Origin: Dermatophagoides farinae
Lineage: Eukaryota > Arthropoda > Arachnida > Sarcoptiformes > Pyroglyphidae
Direction of reading: 5' to 3'
Assembly: GCF_024713945.1 (NCBI RefSeq)
Contig: NC_134682.1
Coordinates: 3,281,001 to 3,345,000, forward strand
DNA length: 64,000 bases
Part shown: in pieces, positions 12,488 through 21,130 of the stretch
Layout of the letters: each line of letters begins with the position of its first letter
How positions within the stretch are numbered: the stretch's first letter is position 1
Notes under the pieces: generated by a model
Database searches by the model: none
What the model saw: only the letters and a program-made list of their open reading frames with translations
Told to the model about the DNA's origin: nothing
Position numbers and translations under genes: made by a program

Positions 12488-15281
12488 AAAAAATTAATTT
12501 TCTTTTACATTTGATCTAATTTAGTTTACTTTTTTTTTTGAGAAAAAAAACTTGATAGTATCGATATCGTTGATGATGATGATGATGTTTACGATAACGG
12601 AATAGATACCATACGATCTATCTTAATATCGGCCTCGAATTCGATACAACATAACCGTATTGTATTGGGCTAGCTGTTTCGTTTCGATTTCAAAAAAATT
12701 TTTTTTTCTCTGAATTAATCAAAAAAAAAACATGTTGTCAATTTTTTAAGATAGCCTCGATGGCATCAATTCAATTATTCGAAAATGATGAAAAATTAAT
12801 GTTGTTCCAATGACCAAATCAGGTGAAATTGAAAAAAAAGGCAAATTTGAATGTACTTACCCGAATCGGAATCGTACAATGATGATGATGATGATGATGA
12901 TGACAAATTTACAAATTATAATCAAATGTTCAATTTAGTATATCATGGGAAATTTGTAATGTCTGTGTAGTTAGTGAAAAAAAAATATTACTGATTATGA
13001 TTTGATATATTATTATTTAGGTTTATTATTAACTATTAGAAAATTAGATAATGGAAAAAAAATTACCAAATACGGTTCTGGCCAAAATTATTTTGTTAGA
13101 AAATCTGATCGTAATTAAAATTTGTAGTTTGAATGGTATCAAAATTGTTCTCGGTTATTGTTGAATATTTACATTGGGACCCAATCTGGTTCAAAATACA
13201 GTTGATTCATCATCATCATCATCGTCATTATTATATATGACTTATTTGGCATTTTGTACTAAAAAAAATTTTCATTCTAAAACAATCGATTTGGCTTGTA
13301 TTCAATCTACAATCACAATCGATGATATCGACAACAACAACAATATCGATATGCCGACATTATCCATTATTTTACTTGCTTTTTTTTATTTATTGTGGCG
13401 ATAATTGAGCAATCAATCAATCAATTAATCGGCCAACAATGACGTTGATGATATCGATAATAATAAATGATAATAGTGAACTAAAAGAGAGTGAGTAACA
13501 CGTTTCGTCATCATTATCATCATCAAAATTGATCGGAAGAAGATAAAGAAAAAAAAAGATCAGGACACCCTTTTCGATTACTATTACTGCCATCATCGAT
13601 CAAATACATTTGTAGCTGATAGTTGATTTGAGCAAAAATCATGTAGCTAGTGATCTGTTTGATATGAAAGTTCAAAGAAAAATAAAATACAAGTTTGTAA
13701 ATCAGTACAAACAAACATCAAACCTTTTAAAATACGGGAATCAAATGATGAAAATCATTTTGAGTTTTTTTTTTGTTGTTTTGATTAAACATTCTCAGGT
13801 AAGTTTGAATCAATAAGAAAAATGTTTTATTATTCCATTATTAAATGAGAATCACCGAATTATGTGCTTGATGAAAGATGATGATCATTGTCTTCAATTG
13901 AATTGATGCTGCTGTTGTTGTTGCTAAATCGAAAAATCATTTTCATTTACTGAATTAATTGATCGATAATCAATATATTTCATGTCGAACGTTTAGCCAC
14001 TGTTTGGCTTCGATGATGAAGCAATTAATATAACATCGATCTCTCTTTCATTCACTCTCTTTTATGAATGGTGGCCAATGATTCAAATCTGTTCAAAATA
14101 CATGGCTGATTTTTTTTTCTCACCATCTATAATATCACCTCCACCCACACCTCTGAAGAACAACGATGACAACGGTTTTTTTTCTCTATACTTTCCACCA
14201 TTATTTGATTCGGTTGTCGGTTTAATTTTTTTTTCTCGATTTACACCAACGACATTGTTGTTTCCATTGGTGACAACTATAACTAACCAATCAACCAATG
14301 AAGTATTCTATCGTCCAATCCATAGAAACATCCAGAACAATACGATATATGATAGCTGTCTGGTAATCTATGAAAGAAAAAACTTTGACAAAAAAAAATG
14401 TAATTGGATCAAATATTTTAAATGCCAGATAGTTGTTATTTCACATGTTATCCATAATAATAAAGATGATGATGATGATGATCAAAATGAACGTAAAATG
14501 AAATGATCCGATTTCATTTATTGTTGTGAATATAATTGATCATTTTAAATCAAATTCAATGACGATAATCAATTGAAAAACAAATGATGATGATGATGAT
14601 GAACATTGTTTGTTCGTTTTGTATACATTTTATATAATTATTCAACAATTTCGAGAAAAAATATTGAAGAAGATCAATGATCATCATCATCATTCTATCG
14701 ATGACAACAACAAATGACAATCGAGAAATAAACACAAGAAGAAACAAACTTTTTAATTTTATTTAGTATATCGATCAATCTCTACCGTGTAATGATCATG
14801 AGAAATAATCAAACAGTTTAGTCGAATGAATCGACCCGAAAAAAAAGAGAAAAGAAAATGAACACTCACACACACAGAGAGAAAGAAAGAAAGAAAGAGA
14901 GAAACGATTACTTTTAAAAACAATAAGTCATAGTTTGACCATGAAGAGTTATGAAATAATAGTGTAGTGTATATACAAAATTACTGTTGAATCGATGAAC
15001 AAAAAAAAACAAATTTTTTTTCATTTTGATTGATTAATTGATTGGTCGATTGATTTATGGGATGGTCGATTCATATTTGGTTTGGCAAGTACTTATTAAA
15101 CTAGACCTAATAACTAGCTATTTGGTTGGAATTTTTTTCTGGTTACTCAGCATTCAAAATGAATGAATGGATTCGCGAATAATGATTTCGTGTGGTTTGG
15201 ATCGCAAAGATTGGAAAATTTTCCGATTCTGATTGTTCAACCTATGGGTATATACTACTTACAGATCTGAAACCAATAAGT

Positions 15282-15316
<35 letters not shown>

Positions 15317-17017
15317 AATAAAATGATGACAATCACACAACAATATGAGTAAATGTCAGCAATGAATGTTGGAATTTTTTTCCGTCTCATTTTTCGTTTT
15401 GTTTGAGTATGCCAGATTTGGTCAATAATCGATTGATTAGTAAAATAACGACAAAATGGCAAAAAAAAAATATCCAAAAAAACAAGGGGAGTAAACTTTT
15501 CACCAGAATCTAATTGCGTGACAATAGATTCTGATCCAGATTTCCGATCCAAACCCGAACAAAATTCATGTTTGTTATTCATGATCATGATTGTAATTTA
15601 TTTATGAATGACATTTATGATATTTTCATTGTGGGCGATGGTTATTTTTCTCCACTTTGTTCATCCATTCATTCATCTGTCCATCACGCTATAGCCAATA
15701 ATTTAGCTGTTATTTTGATCCAATTTTGACAACAACAAAAAAAAAATTTTTTGATCGACATTTGAGATGAATGAATATCGTACCACCAACCAACCAACCA
15801 AACAAACAACAACAACAACAACAACAAGATGATGATGAGTACATATACGCCCTACAACAGCCAAAGCAATAAAATACAAAAAAAAAAAAATTTTCGGAAA
15901 TAGAAAAAAAAATCACAATCAAATATGATCCATTATGAAATATTAATCTTCATCATGTTGATAATGGTGGCTTTGTTTGTATTTATTTTCAATTTCAATC
16001 ATCAATGAATGTTGAATATAATTTGAATATATATCATCTTGATAGTGATATTTGTGATAGAAATGCTTGTTATCGAATATTATGTTTTCGTGAAATTGGA
16101 TATTCATGCACACAGAATGACACAAAATACAATTATTTCAAAAACAAAAAAAAATGATGAACATAAAACCAGAATAAATGAAATGATGATGCATTTGGAT
16201 AGATATAGATTTCCGGCCAAGATTTATTTGCAAATTTTTATCAATGATTTTGATCGACACAAATAAAATATAATATCACATACACAATATGAAACACGAT
16301 AAAATGGAAATTTTTTCGCTTGTTTGTTTGTTTGTTTGTTTCACTCTTACAAACAGATTGTGATCTGCATCCGGATTTTTACATTTTTTTTTCTAGATTT
16401 ATATATCATATAAATTTGATCCACAGAGAGAGAGAGAGACGGAGAGAGAGAAATGGAAATTCATATAAAACTATTTATGGAATGAAAAAAAAATCTATGT
16501 GTGTGTGTGTGTGTGTTATTGTCAATGAATTGTACTATTTTTGTCATCAATCTCTTAATAACAGATTGATTGATATTAATCAATAATCAGAATCATTACA
16601 CAGATCATTATTATTGAGATTATAATTAATCATTCATGTCAATGAGAACAATCCAAATGCGTGATTTAGAGCAAAAAAAAAATCAAAATTCTTTCTATTT
16701 TTATAAAATAAATCAAACTATCGAATGATCTGTACTGTTTTTTTTTGTTTCTATTCTGTCATGATCATCCTCATTTGATTCATCAGTTTTGTTTTGTTTT
16801 GTTGAAATCAAACTAATCGAGATCGATCATAAACAATTTTTCAAAAAAAATGACTTTTTAACCATGTCATGTCTGCATTGTCATCATCATGATAATCATT
16901 GACGACTGATTAATTTCCATTCATTAAATCAATTAGTATTGATTTGTTTTTTCAAGAAAAAACAAAAATTCAAAAATTAAAATTCCAAAATAATGTCTTA
17001 ATTATGTTGGTCGATAT

Positions 17018-17028
17018 TAGATGGCGGC
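17018..17028 (+). promoter_or_regulatory. TAGATGGCGGC element (YY1/Pho-like)
   Basis: The core GATGGCGGC resembles the YY1/Pleiohomeotic site found near many start sites. It stands out in a GC-poor gap about 440 bases before the membrane-protein start at 17466. It may mark that gene's promoter, with a 5' UTR intron between, since TTGTAACAG directly precedes the coding exon. Confidence 0.3.
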
Positions 17029-17465
17029 AGCCGTTTTGCCTGTTTTTGTTATTCTTTGATCCATTTGTTATTTCCTTTCATAAATGATCATCATTGACAA
17101 GATAAAAACAAACAAACAACAACAACAACAAAACACACAAAAAAAATTGCTGAGATCATTCCATTGGATGGAAACTAACAAGATTTAGAAAACCGTACAC
17201 AGGATTCTCGAATAATATGCTTAAGCACGAATGAATTTCATGACATATTGATGTTTACGACGACGACGATGATGATGAAGATGAAGATGATGATGTTGTC
17301 AAACAAACCAAAATCATTTCTAAGCATAATAATCTTCAGGATTACAATGAAGATGATTCCATAAACATAACAAAAATTGAATTGAATCAAACACATACAT
17401 ACACACACAGAGAATTGATATATACTAATATAATTTAATAATTGTCAATTGTAACAGAAAAAATT

Positions 17466-18221
17466 ATGTCGAAATTGGCATCATTTTGGTTCTGGGAAAT
17501 TCGTTTCCTTTTATTGTTATTATTATATGTACCAATTGCAAAATTACAACATGATACATCATTATCATTCAACAATGTATGCATTACTAATTCAGATTGT
17601 CAAAGTTTATCGAATCATTCAAATGAAACCGAATTAAATGTCAATAATGTTGTTGTTGTTGATGATGATGATGATGATGATCTTCTCTTGTCATTACCAT
17701 TGTTTTGTTTGGATAAATCTCAATGTCTTTGTAATCGATTACAAACATCATCGAATAAACCATTCTATACAATTGATGGCCAATGTATTGATTGTAATTT
17801 CGAAATTATCAAATTAAATGGTCATTTTATTGATCCATGTGTTGAACAAGATCCATATAGTCAATGTAATGAAACTAATGGTCAATGTGAATGTCTTACT
17901 GAAGATCAAATCAACCAATCATTATTTGATTATCAAGATGATGGCCATAGCGATCAAAATCATCGAAAACAAAGTGTTTGTTTCCATCATTTAATCGAAC
18001 GAAAATTCGAAACATTCATCAATTCTACACATCAGACAATGATGAATTGGACTCAAGTTGGCTCTGATCAAACGAAATCATTCGATTGGATTCTGGCCAC
18101 AATTTTTGCCTATATTCTACCTTTCATATCCATTACAGTGTTTTTGTATTTCATCTATCGAAGTTTATATCGACCAGATGAAGATCGTGATTCAGAAATG
18201 ATATTATATCAAGCACTTTGA
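17466..18221 (+). CDS. Cys-rich single-pass membrane protein, unrecognised
   Basis: A single exon codes 251 residues from the ATG at 17466. The frame extends a few codons upstream, but only with a TTG. I do not recognise a family. It has a signal peptide (about 1-28: FWFWEIRFLLLLLLYVPIA), then an ectodomain with about 13 Cys in spaced clusters (CITNSDC, FCLDKSQCLC, GQCIDC, PCVEQDPYSQC, GQCEC), several N-glycosylation sequons and a poly-Asp run at about 69-75. One membrane span (about 208-231) is followed by a charged 20-residue tail, which predicts type I topology. The Cys spacing recalls EB-type modules of nematode and arthropod secreted proteins, but this is only a resemblance. The poly-Asp comes from a GAT repeat. 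TTGTAACAG just before the ATG could be a 3' splice site for a 5' UTR intron. Confidence 0.75.
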   Translation: MSKLASFWFWEIRFLLLLLLYVPIAKLQHDTSLSFNNVCITNSDCQSLSNHSNETELNVNNVVVVDDDDDDDLLLSLPLFCLDKSQCLCNRLQTSSNKPFYTIDGQCIDCNFEIIKLNGHFIDPCVEQDPYSQCNETNGQCECLTEDQINQSLFDYQDDGHSDQNHRKQSVCFHHLIERKFETFINSTHQTMMNWTQVGSDQTKSFDWILATIFAYILPFISITVFLYFIYRSLYRPDEDRDSEMILYQAL

Positions 18222-18273
18222 ATTCATTTACTTGTTCTGATTCATTCCATTCAATCAATGTATTTAATGATAA

Positions 18274-18279
18274 AATAAA
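18274..18279 (+). terminator. Polyadenylation signal AATAAA for the Cys-rich membrane protein
   Basis: Overlapping AATAAATAAA begins 53 bases past the stop codon. The next gene, on the minus strand, ends at 18425, so the two are convergent with about 200 bases between stops. Confidence 0.5.
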
Positions 18280-18424
18280 TAAAAAACATTTTTTTGTATA
18301 CGTTTAAAAAAATTAACAAATATTATTGCAGATAGAAGAATATGATATACACATGGTAGGAATACGGTCAAAATGCAATTGTTAGTTCAATATTCAGTGA
18401 TCACATTATATTATGATTAAAAGA

Positions 18425-18758
18425 TTATGACATTTGCCATCGTAAATTTGAATTCATATTTCCGGGTATTTCGCTATGCGCCACTCTTAACGGTACCGAA
18501 TCGGCTGTACCGGATTGAACACCACGCATTTGTTGTTGTTGTAGGCGTTTTTCGGCAGCTTCAGCCGCACGACGACGTCGTTCTTCTTCGGTAATGTTTC
18601 CAACCTATTTTAATGGCAAGAAAATCGTTAAAAATTTTATTCATCATCAGAAATCATCATATGATAAATATATAGGATATACTTACGCTCAAATGGCTAT
18701 TCTCATCCAATGATTGGGAACTAGAAGATCGAGGACCACAACAACATAAGGAGCCCAT
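18425..18758 (-). CDS. SVIP-like small VCP/p97-interacting protein
   Basis: Two exons, 18758-18687 (24 codons) and 18604-18425 (60 codons with stop), join in phase 0 through a GTAAGT donor and an AAAATAG acceptor to 83 residues. The protein starts MGSLCCCGPR, a strong N-myristoylation plus palmitoylation signal. A charged helix follows with EEERRRRAAEAAEKR (about residues 30-44), which fits the Arg/Ala-rich VCP-interacting motif of SVIP (AEAAERR in human). It ends NLRWQMS; human SVIP ends LRWTVS. Human SVIP is 77 residues. SVIP is anchored on ER and lysosome membranes, inhibits ER-associated degradation by binding VCP/p97, and in flies and mammals helps place VCP on lysosomes. Start, length, lipid signal, motif and tail all agree. 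Gene order is tail-to-tail with the upstream membrane protein. Paired CACGTG boxes lie about 145 bases before the ATG. Confidence 0.8.
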
Positions 18759-18900
18759 TTTAAATATCCAGAATTTTCAATCCAGATTCAAAAATAATAA
18801 TCTCATGAAAGCCAGCGAATAACTGAAAAATATCCAAAATAAAATTCAATCCATCACACGATGATAAAAACATTGTTATTCTGTTCATAAACAATGTTCT

Positions 18901-18915
18901 CACGTGTGTCACGTG
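18901..18915. promoter_or_regulatory. Tandem CACGTG E-boxes (CLEAR-like) before the SVIP-like gene
   Basis: Two CACGTG palindromes (18901-18906 and 18910-18915) overlap in CACGTGTGTCACGTG. The second, GTCACGTGAT, matches 9 of 10 bases of the CLEAR element GTCACGTGAC bound by MITF/TFE factors. The pair lies in the short space between the 3' end of the Lys/Ser-rich locus and the SVIP-like start at 18758. Confidence 0.4.
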
Positions 18916-18941
18916 ATTAAATTCAAAAATTCATCATTGCT

Positions 18942-18947
18942 TTTATT
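18942..18947 (-). terminator. Polyadenylation signal AATAAA for the Lys/Ser-rich locus
   Basis: TTTATT on plus reads AATAAA on minus, about 40 bases past the stop at 18988. Confidence 0.4.
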
Positions 18948-18987
18948 ATTCATAATTTCATAATTTTATTAATATGTAACAATCTAT

Positions 18988-19509
18988 TTATTCTTTACAT
19001 GGTTCTTTTGTTACCATAAGTAATTTTGCATCAGGATTATTTTTCTTGAGCTCCATGGTTTTAGTTTTATCCGATTTTGGTGATTGTTTTTTTGACATCT
19101 CTTGCATCTTTTTTGACGTTTCTTTGGATATTTTGATTTGATCGTCTTGTTTTGTTCCTGTTTCTTTTCCAGTCGCAGTTTTTATTTGCTCATTATAAGG
19201 TTTTGGCTGTCCAATTTTTTTCGATTTTGGAAATTTATTTGTAATCATAGTTTTTGGGCTTTCGTTTTCGTTTGGCTCCTGCTGTTTTTGCAATGTCTTA
19301 TCATCATCCACTTTAATAGGCTGATGATGTCTTTTGGCCGTTTTATATGCACTTTTACTTTTCTCTTCTGGACTAAGAAAATCATCCACTTTTTTCAAAT
19401 CTTTTAAATCCTCTTGGACTTTAGTGATTATTTCCGACGCTTTTTCATTGTTCATATTCGTAGTAGCTAATTTTTTTTCGTTTTCTTTGTCCAAACCTGG
19501 ACCACAAAT
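18988..19509 (-). CDS. Lys/Ser/Glu-rich exon, unrecognised (3' part of locus or separate gene)
   Basis: An open frame of about 173 residues ends at TAA 18990-18988. It begins after an acceptor-like TATCCAG at 19510, with ICGPGLDKENEKK as the first residues. Upstream the frame is Phe/Leu/Cys-rich and looks like intron. The sequence is Lys/Ser/Glu-rich and disordered, with no recognised domain. It may be the last exon of the gene at 19608-20519: a phase-0 donor-like GTTGAT at 19661, directly after the exon base 19662, would join them. That donor is weak, so a separate gene starting at the internal Met in TTNMNNEKASEII is equally possible. Confidence 0.45.
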   Translation of the reverse strand: MCGPGLDKENEKKLATTNMNNEKASEIITKVQEDLKDLKKVDDFLSPEEKSKSAYKTAKRHHQPIKVDDDKTLQKQQEPNENESPKTMITNKFPKSKKIGQPKPYNEQIKTATGKETGTKQDDQIKISKETSKKMQEMSKKQSPKSDKTKTMELKKNNPDAKLLMVTKEPCKE

Positions 19510-19607
19510 CTGGATATGTAAAATTTGAAGACAAAGAAAAAAACAAACACAAAGAAAAAAACAAAGAAAAATGTAATGCAAAAAAAAATCATTGAAAGTT
19601 GTTATTA

Positions 19608-20519
19608 TCAAAATTTAGATTTAAAATCAATAGAACATTTTGAATCGGGATCATAATCAACTCTAATAATCTGTTCAGGTTGATATTTATGGATATCTTT
19701 CTCATCGATCCATTCATATTCGCAATCATCATTATCGAATTCTGGCCATTCAATTCGATCGTAAAAATATTCCCATTCATCATCTTGGTCATTTTTTTGA
19801 AGATTTTTTATAATTTCATCCAATTGTTTCTGAACTTTTTCTGGAACGTTTACCTGAATCAATCGCGATTCAATTCGTTTTTCATTTTCATTTACATTCG
19901 ATTCTGAAATGTTTACCTTAGATGATGGCTGAATTTTTGATTCAATTAACGGATTCGATGGTATGGGCAATCCAGATTTTTCCATTGAACTTTTTTTTGA
20001 CATTTCAGTTTGTACAAACGATTTGGACAATGGTTCAACATTTTCTTGTTTTTTGACACCGATTAAACTGCTGTCCAACTTTGATTTAGTAAATGATTTT
20101 GATTCATGAATCGGTTTTTTGCTTGTAGATTTAATTTTTCGATATGAAGATGTCTTTGTTGTCAATGATAAATCATGCTTTTTAGATCCTGATTTAGATT
20201 TCATTATAATTTTTTCTTTTGACGATTTTTTGCCACTACTTTTTTTAGTCTTTGAAAAAGATTTTTGCAATGATTTTGATTTGACCAAAGATTTTGGCTT
20301 TTTACTTTTCGTAAGAGATTTTGACTTTTTTGAAGACATGTTTTTCTTGGAACCAGTTTTCGCCAAAGATTTCTTCATCATAACTGATACGTTTTGCTTC
20401 GATAAAGTAATTGAATTGTTTTTCTTGTTTGAATTGGATTTTTTCTGTATCTCGTTGAAAGATTTTGATTTCTCCATCAATTTTTGTTCATCAAGTTTTT
20501 TCGAATTGGATTTTTCCAT
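19608..20519 (-). CDS. Lys/Ser-rich repetitive protein, unrecognised
   Basis: The open frame from ATG 20519 to TGA 19608 gives 303 residues. The frame extends nine codons further up but only from a TTG. The first ~190 residues are dominated by K/S repeats (variants of SKSLxKSKS, KKSSGKK), strongly basic and disordered. The last ~90 are acidic and aromatic, with WEYFYDRIEWPEFDNDD and YEWIDEKDIHKYQPEQ, which looks like a short folded or binding segment. The basic-then-acidic layout suggests a nucleic-acid- or microtubule-binding protein, but that is only a guess. A 14-codon upstream ORF (20606-20562) lies in the likely 5' UTR. It may splice to the exon ending at 18988. The complementary strand shows an Asp/Phe-rich open frame at 20119-20553, which is a shadow of the repeats. 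Confidence 0.6.
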   Translation of the reverse strand: MEKSNSKKLDEQKLMEKSKSFNEIQKKSNSNKKNNSITLSKQNVSVMMKKSLAKTGSKKNMSSKKSKSLTKSKKPKSLVKSKSLQKSFSKTKKSSGKKSSKEKIIMKSKSGSKKHDLSLTTKTSSYRKIKSTSKKPIHESKSFTKSKLDSSLIGVKKQENVEPLSKSFVQTEMSKKSSMEKSGLPIPSNPLIESKIQPSSKVNISESNVNENEKRIESRLIQVNVPEKVQKQLDEIIKNLQKNDQDDEWEYFYDRIEWPEFDNDDCEYEWIDEKDIHKYQPEQIIRVDYDPDSKCSIDFKSKF

Positions 20520-21130
20520 ATTTTTTTCTACCAAATATGAACGCAATGGCTAAATTAAGAACTAATAACTTTTAACTGAATCAGAATGATCGATGGTTCG
20601 ATCCATTTTAAATTCCACACACACACAAAATTAAATTAAGTTTTCAGTCATATAATTGCATTTATATAAAAATCTATCAATACAAAAATCAATCAATCCA
20701 TAAAAAAAATGAAAGAAAATAAAATTGATTAAGCAAAAAAAAAAGAATGAAAAATCATTGGTAATAATAAATCGTCAGACGATAATTGTTGTTGTCAAAA
20801 TTGTTTTCGAAATGTATACGTTTAAAAAAATTGCTCATTACAAATTGATAATATATAGCTCGTTGTTAATTGAAATTCGAATGTTTGTTTTGTTTTTTTT
20901 CTTGTAATGAAAATCGATAATCGATAACCAAATTATAAATGGTTCAAATATTTATGTATGCCATGCATGTAATAATAATGATGATGAATAGCCATAACAT
21001 TGATTGATTTTTTTTTTGTCTGCAAACATGTAAATGTAATGACTGATTTTTCTGGCCATAGAAAGACATAATCAATGATGATTGTTTAATCATATAAACA
21101 TATTCAATAATAAGATCGATTGTGAAAAGC
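20520..21130. other. Intergenic region between Lys/Ser-rich gene and fascin
   Basis: It holds the presumed promoter and 5' UTR of the Lys/Ser-rich gene (TATA-like TTTATATAAA at 20661-20670) and the 3' UTR of fascin. No other gene is seen. Confidence 0.5.
20661..20670 (-). promoter_or_regulatory. TATA-like box for the Lys/Ser-rich gene
   Basis: TTTATATAAA is self-complementary and lies about 140 bases before ATG 20519. Initiation ~30 bases away would leave a ~115-base 5' UTR. In so AT-rich a region this is weak evidence. Confidence 0.25.

Larger units (their letters stand above)
12395..17465. other. Intergenic gap, ~5 kb
   Basis: The gap is mostly A/T runs and microsatellites: GAT repeat about 12879-12903, CA repeat 15284-15312, TTTG repeat about 16320-16341 and AG repeat about 16426-16450. 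A less repetitive island at about 12590-12870 carries splice-like signals but no complete gene. A TAGATGGCGGC element sits at 17018-17028. Other open frames are low complexity. Confidence 0.5.

Noticed and set aside
14078-14506. 142-residue plus-strand ORF
   Set aside because: Phe/Pro/Asp simple sequence with no domain; it ends in a GAT repeat and the opposite strand is open too.
20119-20553. 144-residue Asp/Phe-rich open frame on the plus strand
   Set aside because: It is the complement of the Lys/Ser repeats of the minus-strand gene and has a composition unlike a folded protein.
20585-20615. ATGGTTCGATCCATT resembling a tRNA T-arm
   Set aside because: The stem does not pair correctly and the rest of a cloverleaf is missing.
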